Assembly (NCBI GenBank): GCA_023388355.1
Contig: JAEWGI010000063.1
Location: forward strand, 79,269 to 143,268
Direction: 5' to 3'
Source of the DNA: Pseudomonadota bacterium
Lineage (GTDB): Bacteria; Pseudomonadota; Gammaproteobacteria; Xanthomonadales; Xanthomonadaceae
Length of the DNA: 64,000 nucleotides
Each line of letters starts with the position of its first letter. Position 1 is the stretch's first letter. The notes below the pieces were generated by a model. That model did not search any database. It saw nothing but the letters and a program-made list of their open reading frames with translations, and was not told where the DNA came from. The translations under genes and the position numbers were made by a program. Shown here piece by piece: positions 26,450 to 40,302 of this stretch.

Positions 26450-26463
26450 TGTTAGCGCTAACA
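26450..26463. promoter_or_regulatory. Palindromic LacI/GntR-like operator TGTTAGCGCTAACA
   Basis: A perfect 14-base palindrome with the central CG typical of LacI-family operators lies about 330 bases upstream of the first TonB receptor and about 210 bases beyond the UPF0114 stop. Its sequence differs from the operators near 27.5, 32.4 and 34.1 kb, so a different regulator, not encoded in the window, is implied. The rest of this 559-base gap shows no gene. Confidence 0.7.
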
Positions 26464-26676
26464 TCAGCACGACGAATTGATAACATGTCGTTACGCGGGG
26501 TGTCACTTTGCAGTGCAGCAACGCCTCGCGAAGCGCATGACAGCGCGGTCGTTACCCTCGAAACGGACGACGGTTTTCCGTCAACTGCGCAGGAATTTCC
26601 CGCGTTTTCCGGTGTTTTTCCGCTCGCAGCACGGCCTGGTCGGGCATCGTGGAACCCGGCTGGGGTCCGGATGCGG

Positions 26677-27330
26677 TCAGTGCGCCGCAGCATGCTCGCG
26701 CCTGGCGGTGCTGCCGGTCATCAGCTTGTCGGTATAGGCGATGCCCAGGGCCGAGAGGATGAAGGCGCCGTGGATGATCGACTGCCACATCACCCCGGCC
26801 GCGCTGACCCGGGTGCAGACCGGCTCGGCCAGGGTCAGGCCGCCGGCGACCGCGGCCGCGTGCGCGCTCATGGCCCCGATGAACTCGGCGCCGCCGCAGA
26901 GCGGCAGCCCGACCTCGCCGGCGGCGATGAAGGTCTTGAGCAGGTGGATCGAGGAAATGCCGATGATCGCCATCGCCAGCTTGACCTTGAGCACGCTGGC
27001 GTTGACGTGGCTGAGCCACTCGGGCTGGTCCGGATGGCCCTGCAGGCCCAGGCGCGAAACGAAGGTCTCGTAGCCGCCCACGATCACCATCACCAGCAGG
27101 TTGGAGATCATCACCACGTCGATCAGCCCCAGCACCAGCAGCATGATTCCCTGCTCGGTCAGGCTGTTGGCGTCGGTCACCAGGTGGGTGAGCTCCTTGA
27201 CGAACAGGAACACATACACGCCCTGGGCGACGATCAGGCCCAGGTAGAGCGGCAGCTGCAGCCAGCGCGAGCCGAAGATCACCCAGGCAAGCGGATGGAG
27301 GCGCGGGCTGTGCGGTGCGGTGGCGGACAT
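26677..27330 (-). CDS. UPF0114 (YqhA-like) membrane protein
   Basis: A 217-residue inner-membrane protein with four hydrophobic segments. The sequence LTHLVTDANSLTEQGIMLLV, LGLIDVVMISNLLVMVIVGGYE and VKLAMAIIGISSIHLLKTFI identify UPF0114. Unlike the roughly 165-residue members, it has an insertion of about 35 residues (GEVGLPLCGGAEFIGAMSAH and following) before the last helix. Function unknown. The start at 27330 directly precedes the conserved domain. It is divergent from the sugar transporter. Confidence 0.85.
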   Translation of the reverse strand: MSATAPHSPRLHPLAWVIFGSRWLQLPLYLGLIVAQGVYVFLFVKELTHLVTDANSLTEQGIMLLVLGLIDVVMISNLLVMVIVGGYETFVSRLGLQGHPDQPEWLSHVNASVLKVKLAMAIIGISSIHLLKTFIAAGEVGLPLCGGAEFIGAMSAHAAAVAGGLTLAEPVCTRVSAAGVMWQSIIHGAFILSALGIAYTDKLMTGSTARREHAAAH

Positions 27331-27510
27331 CGGCGGCCTGTGGCGCGGGAAAGCGCGCGAGCGTAACGGCGGCAGCCGCGCCTGCCAAGCCCCCCCGGCC
27401 GCGCTGTCCGCGATGCCCGGATGGCTGCGCGATGTCGATGTTGCGACGCACACGAACCCGCGCCGCATCAATGATTTGGGGCTGGACCCGAGCGATCTCC
27501 GGGCCTGGTT

Positions 27511-27524
27511 TGACAACGTTGTCA
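27511..27524. promoter_or_regulatory. LacI-type operator TGACAACGTTGTCA before the sugar transporter
   Basis: A perfect 14-base palindrome lies about 160 bases before the MFS transporter start, in the 352-base gap to UPF0114. It overlaps a consensus -35 (TTGACA at 27510-27515), followed after 17 bases by TACAAG. Binding there would block the promoter. Similar sites precede the TonB receptor and the GH3 gene, and a LacI gene lies in the same locus. Confidence 0.85.
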
Positions 27525-27682
27525 CGACCCCGTACAAGCGTTCGCGCACCGGGGTTCCGGCGCCGAGACGCGTGGAGAGGCGCGTCTCCGGCCGCCGGCC
27601 GCGTGGCCGGCGGCGGTCGGGGGGGATATCCCGGCCGCCGCCACTTTCGTTCCGACCTCCCACCTCAGCAACGGCAGGCTCC

Positions 27683-29134
27683 ATGACCACCATCAAGACC
27701 CGCTGGTCTCAGTTCGGCGTGCTCGTCACCGTGTTCTTCTTCTGGGGCTTCGTGGCCGCCAGCAACGACATCCTGATCCCGGTCTTCAAGAACGCCTTCC
27801 ACCTTTCGCAGCAGCAGAGCATGTACGTGGCGGTGGCGTTCTACGTCGCCTATACCGTCGGTTCGATCATCTATTTCGGCATCTCGCGCGCGACCGGCGG
27901 CGACGTGCTCAACCGGATCGGCTACAAGAACGGCATCTGCCTGGGCCTGCTGATCTCGGCCGCCGGCTCGCTGCTGTTCTTACCGGCGGCGAACAGCGGC
28001 TCGTTCACGCTGATGCTGTCGGGCCTGTTCATCGTCGGCCTGGGTTTCTCGCTGCAGCAGATCGCGGCCAACCCGCTGGCGATCGTGATGGGCAACCCGG
28101 CCACCGGCGCCCAGCGCCTGACCATGGCCGGCGGCGTCAACAATTTCGGCACCACGATCGGGCCCCTGCTGGTGAGCTTCGCGATCTTCGGCAGCGTGGT
28201 CGGCGGCAACAGCGAGGCCAGCATCGAAAGCGTCAAGGTGCCCTACCTGGTGCTGGGCGCGGCCTTCGTGCTGGTGGCGCTGTTCCTGAAGTTCTCCTCG
28301 GTGCCCAACCGCATCGACCTGGACGGGGTGGCGCGCGACGAGGCCGAGGACGCCAGCCGCCTGGTCAAGCAGAAGTCCGCCTTCGCCTACCCGCAGCTGA
28401 CCCTGGGCATGATCGCGATCTTCCTCTACGTGGGGGTCGAGGTCTCGACCATCGCCAACCTGCCGGCCTACCTGGAGGAAGACCTGGGCATCCCGACCTC
28501 GCAGCTGGCGCCGTATGTGTCGCTGTACTGGGCGAGCCTGATGATCGGGCGCTGGGCCGGCGCGGCCGGCGCGTTCGAGGTCGGCCTGAACGCGCGACGG
28601 ATGCTGACCGTGCTGCTGCCGTACGTCGCGTTCGGCGTGTTCCTGGCGGTGAACGCGATCGCGCGCCACGACGTCACCCAGTTCTTCGGCTATGCGGCGG
28701 TGATCGTGCTGATGATCGTGGCCACCTTCGCCAGCCGCGGCAATCCGGCGCGCATGCTGCTGATCTTCTCGCTGTGCGGCGCGGCCGCGCTGCTGCTGGG
28801 CATGGCCACCACCGGCACCACCAGCATCGTGGCCTTCGTCAGCGTGGGCCTGTTCTGCAGCACGATGTGGCCGTGCATCTTCGCCCTGTCGATCACCGGC
28901 CTGGGGCGCAACACCAACCAGGGCAGCAGCCTGCTGATCATGATGATCATGGGCGGCGGTTTCGTGAGCCTGTTCCAGGGCTGGCTGGCCGACGTGACCA
29001 CGGTGCACATGAGCTTCATCGTCGGCGTCGCCTGCTTCGCCTACCTGGCGTTCTACGCCATGCGCACGCCGGGCATCCTGCGCCGCCAGGGGATCGACCT
29101 CGACCGGTTGACCACCGAGGGTGGCGGCCACTGA
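27683..29134 (+). CDS. Sugar:H+ symporter, FucP/GluP-type MFS transporter
   Basis: A 483-residue inner-membrane carrier with about 12 helices. The start QFGVLVTVFFFWGFVAASND and the segment GFSLQQIAANPLAIVMGNP identify the FucP/glucose-galactose transporter family, which imports monosaccharides with protons. Given the nearby secreted GH3 enzyme, glucose is the likely cargo. The ATG at 27683 fits the first helix; longer in-frame reading would enter the promoter region. It is convergent with the TonB receptor; GC-rich hairpin sequence lies in the 100-base gap. Confidence 0.9.
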   Translation: MTTIKTRWSQFGVLVTVFFFWGFVAASNDILIPVFKNAFHLSQQQSMYVAVAFYVAYTVGSIIYFGISRATGGDVLNRIGYKNGICLGLLISAAGSLLFLPAANSGSFTLMLSGLFIVGLGFSLQQIAANPLAIVMGNPATGAQRLTMAGGVNNFGTTIGPLLVSFAIFGSVVGGNSEASIESVKVPYLVLGAAFVLVALFLKFSSVPNRIDLDGVARDEAEDASRLVKQKSAFAYPQLTLGMIAIFLYVGVEVSTIANLPAYLEEDLGIPTSQLAPYVSLYWASLMIGRWAGAAGAFEVGLNARRMLTVLLPYVAFGVFLAVNAIARHDVTQFFGYAAVIVLMIVATFASRGNPARMLLIFSLCGAAALLLGMATTGTTSIVAFVSVGLFCSTMWPCIFALSITGLGRNTNQGSSLLIMMIMGGGFVSLFQGWLADVTTVHMSFIVGVACFAYLAFYAMRTPGILRRQGIDLDRLTTEGGGH

Positions 29135-29234
29135 GCCGCCTTCCGGCGCCGCATCCGGGCCCGACCGGGCCCGGGGCGGACAGCACGACGATCCGGCCGC
29201 CGCGACAGATGACTGCCGCGGCGGCGGGGGTGGC

Positions 29235-32200
29235 TCAGAACCGGTAGCGCAGTCCGAGCATGTAGCGCGGGCCGGTCTGGGTGGCATAGAACACCTGCCG
29301 CTCATGCCGCCCGTGCGAGCGCATCGTCTCGTCGGTCAGGTTGATCGCCTCGGCGTGCAGCGAGAGGTTCTCGTTGACCTGGTAGCTGACGTTGACGTCG
29401 ACCTGGCCGTAGGCCTCGACGTGGACCGGGTTCGGGCGCCAGCTGTCGAAGGTGCTCGACAGGAACTCGTCGCGCCAGTTGTAGGCCGCACGCACCTGCC
29501 ACGGACCCCGGTCGTAGAACGCCACCAGGTTGGCCGAATCGCTCAGCCCCAGCAGGGCGAACTGGTCGCCGAGGTTGAAGTCGTCGTAGGTCAGGTCGGA
29601 TTCGACGATGGTGTAGTTGGCCGACATGCCGAAGCCGCTTTCGCCGAACATGTGCTGGATGTTGAGCTCCCAGCCGTCGAGCTGCGAGGACTCCTTGTTC
29701 ACCGGCACGCTGACCCGGAACAGCGCCAGCGGGTCGCCCGGCATGCCGGCGATGGTGCCCAGCGGCTGGCCGTCGGTGCCCACGCCCGTCTGCACCACGC
29801 CCGGCGTGCCCGCGTAGTTGTCGAAGATGTAGCTGCGCACGCAGCCGCGGAAATCGATCGCGCCCTCCACGCAGCCGCTGGCGACGGCCTCGTTGAACCA
29901 CGCGCCGCCCACCGGCGTGCGCAGGTCGAACGGCGAGATCTCCACCATCGAGGTGCCGATGTAGTTGTCGATGTCCTTGCGGAAGTAGCCGACCGAGAGG
30001 TAGCTGGCCTCGCCGTAGTACCACTCGAAGGACAGGTCGAAGTTCCTCGACTCCAGCGGCTTCAGGCCGGGATCGCCCTGGGAGCCGGTACCGCCCTCGT
30101 AGGCGGCGAAGGAATCGAGCGTCTGGCCGCCCTGGATGTGGTTCCACTGCGGCCGGCCGATGCTGTGGCCGTAGCTGCCGCGCAGGATCATGCTGTCGGT
30201 GAGTTCCAGGCCCAGGTCGAGGCTGGGCAGCCAGTACTCGTACTTGCCGCGCAGGGTGGTGAAGTCGGGATCACCGAACTGCACCGAGAACTCGTTGTTG
30301 CCGGTCCACAGCAGGCCGGTCGCGATCGGCACCAGCGCGCTGGAGGTGACCTCGGTCTCCTCGTAGCGCACGCCGGCCGCAACGTGGAGCGGCATACCCA
30401 GCTCGAACGTCTGGTTCCACTGCACGTAGGCGCTCTTCGACTTCTCGGTGGTGCGGCGATCGGTGGAGAAGTCCGACGGCGGCAGGTAGGCCGCCTCGTC
30501 TCCGCCGCGCGCGGCGATCGCGGCCTCGCGCACGGCCAGGAAGTCGAACAGGAAGAACGAGCCGAAGGCGTTGCCGCTGCCCGGGAACTGGTCGAAATAG
30601 CGGCTGATGTCGTCGGCGATCCAGAGGCTGTCGTCATAGTCCGCAGCACCGCCGGCAAACCCGCCCCAGTCGTCGCGCTGGGTGAAGTTGTAGGCGGTGC
30701 GGTTCTGGACCTCGGTATAGGCGACGCCGAAGTCGAGCCGCGAATAGTTGGCGAAATCGAAGCTGCCGCGAACCTGGCCCTGGTCGACTTCCGACTTCAT
30801 GTGGCTGTTGCGGAAGGACGAACCGGTGACCATCATCTGGTCGGCGCCGACCGTGCTCATGCCCGGGGGCAGCAGCACCGACAGCACCGGGAAGTCGCCG
30901 CTGAAATCGACGTTGGTCACGCCGCGCACGAAGGCGGCGGTGCCGATCACGTTGTTCGAGCCATACGGGCTGTTGGCGCCCGATTCGGCGCTCGATCTGT
31001 GGTAGTCGAACTCAAGGTCCAGCGAATCGGTCACGTCCCAGGCCACGTTGAAGCCGAGCGACTTGTTCTCGTTCTTCGTGGCGTTGAGCGAACCGGCCAT
31101 CGCCAGGTCGCCCCAGCGCGGCTCGAAGCCGGCCGGGCAGACGTTGGCCGCATCGCTCGCGGTCCACTGCTCGGTGGCCGGATTGAAGCAGCCGGCGTAC
31201 TCGGTGTAGCTGGTCGGCGCCGCGATCGGGCCGTCGGTCCACGAGGTCTGGGACGCCGCCTGGTTGAACCAGGTCGACAGCTCGTGGCGGCGGGCCTGGA
31301 TCTGGTTCTCGGCGTAGGTGTAGTCGAGCGTGGCGGTGACCCGGTCGGTCGCCTTCCACTGCAGGGTGGCCTGCGCGTTGGTGCGCTGGCGGCTGACGCC
31401 GTTGACCGCGTAGATCAGGTTCTGCGGGATCGAATAGATGTCGCCGGCGCCGGGGGGATTGGTCGCGTTCGCGGCCGGCTCCGGATTGGCCAGCGGCCCC
31501 TCGCCGCCCGGGAACGCGTACCAGCCGCCGCCCACCGCCGCTTCGTTGTAGCCGAAGTCGCGGTCCTGGTAGCTGCCGCTGAGCGCGATGCCGACCCGGC
31601 CGTCGGCGAAGGTGTCGCTGAAGATGCCGGACAGCTCGCCGGTCCACGTGTCGCCGCGCATCGGGCCGGGCAGGTTGTTGACCGAACTGTCGTGCACGGC
31701 CTTGATGCCGACGCTCGCCAGCGTGCCGCTTTCGAGCGGGCGCGCGGTCTTGATGTTGATGGTGGCGCCGATGCCGCCGGTGGGCGTGGCCGCGCGGCTG
31801 GTCTTGTAGACCTCCACGCCCGAGATCGACTCGGAGGCCAGGTTGGCGAAGTCGAACGCGCGCGAGTTCGAAGCGTTGGTCGCCTCGATGCTCGACGCCG
31901 GCATCTGGCGGCCGTTGAGCAGCACCAGATTGAAGTCCGGGCCGACGCCGCGGACGGTGACGCGCGAGCCTTCGCCCATCGAGCGGTCGATCGACACGCC
32001 GCTGATGCGCTGCAGCGATTCGGCCAGATTGGTGTCGGGGAACTTGCCGATGTCCTCGGCGACGATGCCGTCGACGATGCCCTGGGCATCGCGCTTGAGG
32101 TTCATCGACGATTCCAGGCTCGCGCGGATGCCGGTCACGAAGATGGTGTCGAACTCCGCGGGGTCCTCGGCCGGCGCCTGTGCGGGGGCCGGTGGCGGTG

Positions 32201-32300
32201 CGGAATCCTGTGCGGTTTGTGCCGCGAGCGGCGGGGCCAGCGCCAGAAGCAGCGCGGACGTCAACAGGCGCCGCTTCGGCGCCGGGTGCTTGATCTTCAT
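29235..32300 (-). CDS. TonB-dependent receptor of the beta-glucoside locus
   Basis: A 1021-residue outer-membrane receptor of the same subfamily as the one at 22.9-26.1 kb. It has a signal peptide ending at PPLAA, a Pro/Ala-rich linker, the TonB-box-like EFDTIFVTG, plug motifs DGIVAEDIGKFPDTNLAESL and VRGVGPDFNLVLLNGRQMP, and a beta-barrel ending in MLGLRYRF. The ATG at 32300 opens the signal peptide. Its promoter overlaps a LacI-type operator, and it lies between a sugar permease and a GH3 hydrolase gene, so an oligosaccharide (probably beta-glucan fragments) is the likely ligand. Confidence 0.92.
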   Translation of the reverse strand: MKIKHPAPKRRLLTSALLLALAPPLAAQTAQDSAPPPAPAQAPAEDPAEFDTIFVTGIRASLESSMNLKRDAQGIVDGIVAEDIGKFPDTNLAESLQRISGVSIDRSMGEGSRVTVRGVGPDFNLVLLNGRQMPASSIEATNASNSRAFDFANLASESISGVEVYKTSRAATPTGGIGATINIKTARPLESGTLASVGIKAVHDSSVNNLPGPMRGDTWTGELSGIFSDTFADGRVGIALSGSYQDRDFGYNEAAVGGGWYAFPGGEGPLANPEPAANATNPPGAGDIYSIPQNLIYAVNGVSRQRTNAQATLQWKATDRVTATLDYTYAENQIQARRHELSTWFNQAASQTSWTDGPIAAPTSYTEYAGCFNPATEQWTASDAANVCPAGFEPRWGDLAMAGSLNATKNENKSLGFNVAWDVTDSLDLEFDYHRSSAESGANSPYGSNNVIGTAAFVRGVTNVDFSGDFPVLSVLLPPGMSTVGADQMMVTGSSFRNSHMKSEVDQGQVRGSFDFANYSRLDFGVAYTEVQNRTAYNFTQRDDWGGFAGGAADYDDSLWIADDISRYFDQFPGSGNAFGSFFLFDFLAVREAAIAARGGDEAAYLPPSDFSTDRRTTEKSKSAYVQWNQTFELGMPLHVAAGVRYEETEVTSSALVPIATGLLWTGNNEFSVQFGDPDFTTLRGKYEYWLPSLDLGLELTDSMILRGSYGHSIGRPQWNHIQGGQTLDSFAAYEGGTGSQGDPGLKPLESRNFDLSFEWYYGEASYLSVGYFRKDIDNYIGTSMVEISPFDLRTPVGGAWFNEAVASGCVEGAIDFRGCVRSYIFDNYAGTPGVVQTGVGTDGQPLGTIAGMPGDPLALFRVSVPVNKESSQLDGWELNIQHMFGESGFGMSANYTIVESDLTYDDFNLGDQFALLGLSDSANLVAFYDRGPWQVRAAYNWRDEFLSSTFDSWRPNPVHVEAYGQVDVNVSYQVNENLSLHAEAINLTDETMRSHGRHERQVFYATQTGPRYMLGLRYRF

Positions 32301-32385
32301 GAACCTTCCCTCTCCCAAGGTCGTCACGAAACGGGTTGTGATGCCGCGGCCACGGTGCCGCGGCGCGGGCATTAGGAGCCCCGTC

Positions 32386-32399
32386 TGACAGCGTTGTCA
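32386..32399. promoter_or_regulatory. LacI-type operator before the second TonB receptor
   Basis: TGACAGCGTTGTCA, one mismatch from a perfect palindrome, lies 86 bases upstream of the receptor start. On the minus strand it overlaps TTGACA, followed after 17 bases by TCCTAA, a plausible sigma-70 promoter. Confidence 0.8.
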
Positions 32400-32833
32400 A
32401 CAACTGCCTGGGTTTGTTTTTGCACTGGAAAACAAGGGGTTTCCAGCGCGTCATGGACAAGCCATGGCATGCGGTCCGGGAGCGTCGCGATCACCTCACC
32501 ACGGACATGGAATGTCCTGCGCATGTCGCTCCGGCTGCGGGCTCCGCCATCCCGCGGCAAGTGCGTGCAAACTGCGGCGCCGCAGCGCGGAACGCAGGTC
32601 GCCGCGCTGCCGCGGTCGCGTCACGGATGCGCCCGGATGGACGCGCAGGGCGATGCCGGATCCACGGATTCGGGCCACGTGGCGTCATCGGCGATCGCGG
32701 CCCATCCCATGCGGGATCGCGACAGGACTTGCGCAGGACACGCATGCCCTGCGTGGCGTGGTCGCAGGCGGGAAGAAGCTGCGCTGCCGTCTCCGCGCGC
32801 GCTACGCGTCGGTCAGTGGGCGTTGCGCCGCGC
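32400..32833. other. Non-coding stretch between receptor promoter and lacI 3' end
   Basis: No gene, RNA fold or repeat I can support is visible here. Open frames that cross it show no family resemblance and have the composition of shadow frames. It contains only scattered short inverted repeats. Confidence 0.5.
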
Positions 32834-34000
32834 TCAGCGACGCGTGGCGCGCCTGCCGCCCTTCGCCTGTGCCCCCGCACGCACCGGCCCGGTGGAGCGA
32901 CGCAGCTCCAGCGTGTACGGCACGGTGACCATGCCGCCCTCGTCGCGGCTGCGGATGGCCTTGAGCAGTTCCAGGCCCGCCAGCCGCCCCATCTCGCGCG
33001 TGGGCTGGCGCACCGTGGTCAGCGAGGGATAGATGTGGCGGGCGATCGGGGTGTCGTCGAAGCCGCACACCGAAACGTCCCCGGGCACCGCCATGCCGCG
33101 CTCGCAGATCGCACCGATCGCGCCGGCGGCCATGTCGTCGTTGGCGGCAAAGATCGCGGTCGGCGGATCGGGCAGGTCGAGCAGGCGGTTGGTGGCTTCG
33201 AAACCGGAGTCGTAGGAGAACCCGCCCGATATCTCCAGCGCATCGTCGGGCGCGATGCCGGCCTGCGCCAGTCCGTCGCGGTAGCCGGCGTAGCGCCAGG
33301 CGCTGGCGCCGTGCGCGGCGTGGCCCCGGATATGGGCGATGCGCCGGTGCCCCAACGACACCAGGTGGGCGATCATCTCCGCCACCGCGCTGCGCTCGTC
33401 GACCACCACGCCGATGCGGCGGTTGGATTCGGTGGGCGAGATGCTCGACCAGGGAATGTCGAGCTCGTCCAGGCGCGCGAGCAGCGCCGCGTCGTCGGTG
33501 ATCGGCGGGGTCAGCACCACGCCGTCGAGGCGCGACTGCAGCACCAGCGACTCGACCTTGGACACGATGTCCTTGGCGTCGTACACCAGCGGCGCCAGCA
33601 TCAGGTTGTAGTGCTGGGCCTGGCAGGCGTCGAGCACGCCCAGCTCGACCTCCATCAGGTAATTGCTCGACGGGTTGTCGTAGAGCATCGCCACCAGGTA
33701 GGACTTGCGCCCGGCCAGCACCCGCGCCGATGGATGCGGCCGGTACTGCAGCCGCTCGACCACCGCGCGCACCCGCTCGCGGGTGGCGTCTGACACGTTG
33801 GGCTCCTCGTTGAGCACGCGCGAGACGGTCTTCATCGACACGCCCGCCTCGGCCGCCACGTCCTCGATCCTTACCCGTGCCATCGGCCTGCCGGTCCTGT
33901 CCGCGAAGGTCGGGGATTCTGCCAGAGGCGCGGTCGCGCCACGTCCCTGCTCCATGGGGCTGGACGCGGGCTTGCGCCCGCCATCGCGTTGCGGTGCCAT
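32834..34000 (-). CDS. LacI-family transcriptional regulator
   Basis: A 388-residue repressor. The DNA-binding helix-turn-helix and hinge read [20 protein letters not shown] near residues 43-62, followed by a periplasmic-binding-like effector domain ([20 protein letters not shown], later [16 protein letters not shown] and [20 protein letters not shown]). The ATG at 34000 was chosen because GGAGGAG lies 6 bases upstream; an ATG at 33883 would give the usual 349 residues but has only a weak site. The result is an unusual 39-residue N-terminal extension. It probably binds the TGACAACGNTGTCA palindromes in this locus, one of which lies in its own divergent promoter region. Confidence 0.88.
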   Translation of the reverse strand: MAPQRDGGRKPASSPMEQGRGATAPLAESPTFADRTGRPMARVRIEDVAAEAGVSMKTVSRVLNEEPNVSDATRERVRAVVERLQYRPHPSARVLAGRKSYLVAMLYDNPSSNYLMEVELGVLDACQAQHYNLMLAPLVYDAKDIVSKVESLVLQSRLDGVVLTPPITDDAALLARLDELDIPWSSISPTESNRRIGVVVDERSAVAEMIAHLVSLGHRRIAHIRGHAAHGASAWRYAGYRDGLAQAGIAPDDALEISGGFSYDSGFEATNRLLDLPDPPTAIFAANDDMAAGAIGAICERGMAVPGDVSVCGFDDTPIARHIYPSLTTVRQPTREMGRLAGLELLKAIRSRDEGGMVTVPYTLELRRSTGPVRAGAQAKGGRRATRR

Positions 34001-34078
34001 GCTGCTCCTCCGGTTGGCCGATCCGGCTTGTGCTGTGCAACAAGCATCGCCGCCACAGACCGGGTATGGTGCACATTC

Positions 34079-34092
34079 TGACAACGCTGTCA
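34079..34092. promoter_or_regulatory. LacI-type operator in the lacI/GH3 divergent region
   Basis: TGACAACGCTGTCA, one mismatch from a perfect palindrome, lies 66 bases before the GH3 start and 79 bases from the lacI start. A site here can control both the hydrolase and the regulator itself. Confidence 0.8.
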
Positions 34093-34157
34093 TGCCGCGA
34101 CGCGCCATCGCAACGCGGCCGGCAGGCCGGAAAACCGCCACTACGGGACCGACTTAC

Positions 34158-36752
<2,595 letters not shown>

Positions 36753-36816
36753 GTCGCTTCCTCCGCCGGGGGGAGCCGATTCCAGGATGGCCGCCCCGGT
36801 ATTTTCCGATCCATGC

Positions 36817-36845
36817 GACGGCCCCGGCAGCACGCCGGGGCCGTC
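36817..36845. terminator. GC-rich hairpin after the GH3 gene
   Basis: A 12-bp perfect stem (GACGGCCCCGGC) with a 5-base loop lies 65 bases beyond the GH3 stop. The following sequence is not a true T-run, so termination is likely but not certain. Confidence 0.55.
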
Positions 36846-36947
36846 GTCCGTTCCGGGCCACGGCACGGATCGATCGCGCGCCGTCACCGGCGGCCTGCAG
36901 CGCCAGTGTCTACACTGTGCCGATCATGGTTCCGGCGGAGGCGTTCG

Positions 36948-37664
36948 ATGATCGACCTGTACTACTGGCCTACACCCAACGGCCACAAGATCACCCTGAT
37001 GCTCGAGGAGCTGGCCGACGCCGGCGCCCGCCTCGACTACGCGATCAAGCCCGTAAACATCGGCAGCGGCGACCAGTTCCGGCCGGACTTCCTCGCCATC
37101 TCGCCCAACAACAAGATGCCGGCGATCGTCGACCACGCGCCCGCCGACGGCGACGCGCCGCTGAACGTGTTCGAATCCGGCGCGATCCTGCTCTACCTGG
37201 CCGAAAAGACCGGCCGGTTCCTGCCTGCCGACCTGCGCGGCCGCACCGCGACGCTGGAATGGCTGTTCTGGCAGATGGGCGGGCTGGGGCCGATGACCGG
37301 CCAGTACGGCCACTTCCACGTCTACGCGCCCGAGCCGATCGAATACGCGAAAAAGCGATACGCCAGCGAAGCCAACCGCCTGCTCGGCGTGCTCGACAGG
37401 CGCCTGGCCGGGCACGCCTTCGTCGCCGGCGACGACTACAGCATCGCCGACATGGCGATCTATCCGTGGATCGGCGTCTACGACAAGGCCCCGATCGACC
37501 TGTCGCCCTATCCCGAAGTGCAGCGCTGGCGCACCGCCATCGCCGCGCGCCCGGCCACGGCGCGCGCGTATGCGCTGGCGACGCAGGTGAACCCGGATGC
37601 GGGCAAGCCGATGAGCGACGAGCAGAAGAAGCTCCTGTTCGGGATCGAGCCTGGCAGCAGGTAG
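36948..37664 (+). CDS. Glutathione S-transferase, Nu class (YfcG/YghU-like)
   Basis: A 238-residue cytosolic GST. The thioredoxin-like N-terminal domain begins MIDLYYWPTPNGHKITLMLE, with a Thr-Pro-Asn context like YfcG instead of a catalytic Tyr/Ser. It has SPNNKMPAIVD with the conserved cis-proline and FESGAILLYLAEKTG (GSH-binding Glu-Ser). The C-terminal helical domain holds GDDYSIADMAIYPW (N-capping box). YfcG-type enzymes act as disulfide-bond oxidoreductases. The ATG at 36948 fits the first strand. It stands alone. Confidence 0.9.
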   Translation: MIDLYYWPTPNGHKITLMLEELADAGARLDYAIKPVNIGSGDQFRPDFLAISPNNKMPAIVDHAPADGDAPLNVFESGAILLYLAEKTGRFLPADLRGRTATLEWLFWQMGGLGPMTGQYGHFHVYAPEPIEYAKKRYASEANRLLGVLDRRLAGHAFVAGDDYSIADMAIYPWIGVYDKAPIDLSPYPEVQRWRTAIAARPATARAYALATQVNPDAGKPMSDEQKKLLFGIEPGSR

Positions 37665-37756
37665 GCATCCGTTCCGCCACGCGGTACTCCTGCACGAACG
37701 GCCTCAGCCGCGGCCGGGCGCATGGATGCGACTGGCGGCGCGGAGACCCGACCTGA

Positions 37757-40168
<2,412 letters not shown>

Positions 40169-40271
40169 GGAGGTCCAACGGGGGCGGTCAACCGACGGGC
40201 GAACACGATGGGACGTTGGCGCGGACGTCGGGGGAGTGGAAAAGCGCGGTCTATCCTCACGGCGCGATGGC

Positions 40272-40277
40272 TATACT
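40272..40277 (+). promoter_or_regulatory. Possible -10 element of the pigment cluster's right-facing arm
   Basis: TATACT lies 25 bases before the GTG start of the ketosynthase gene. No good -35 is visible. If used, it excludes the in-frame ATG at 40267 as a start, because transcription would begin after it. Confidence 0.4.
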
Positions 40278-40302
40278 CGGCCGGCTTTTCACAGGACGCG
40301 CC

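Noticed and set aside
29121..32375. Long plus-strand open frame across the second TonB receptor
   Set aside because: Val/Ala/Gly/Arg-rich antisense shadow; the receptor on the other strand shows signal peptide, plug and barrel end.
32400..32833. Possible small gene between the receptor promoter and lacI
   Set aside because: Open frames there show no ribosome site, no codon pattern and no recognisable protein features.
36817..36845. Treating the hairpin after the GH3 gene as a certain terminator
   Set aside because: The stem is strong but no T-run follows, so it is listed with moderate confidence only.
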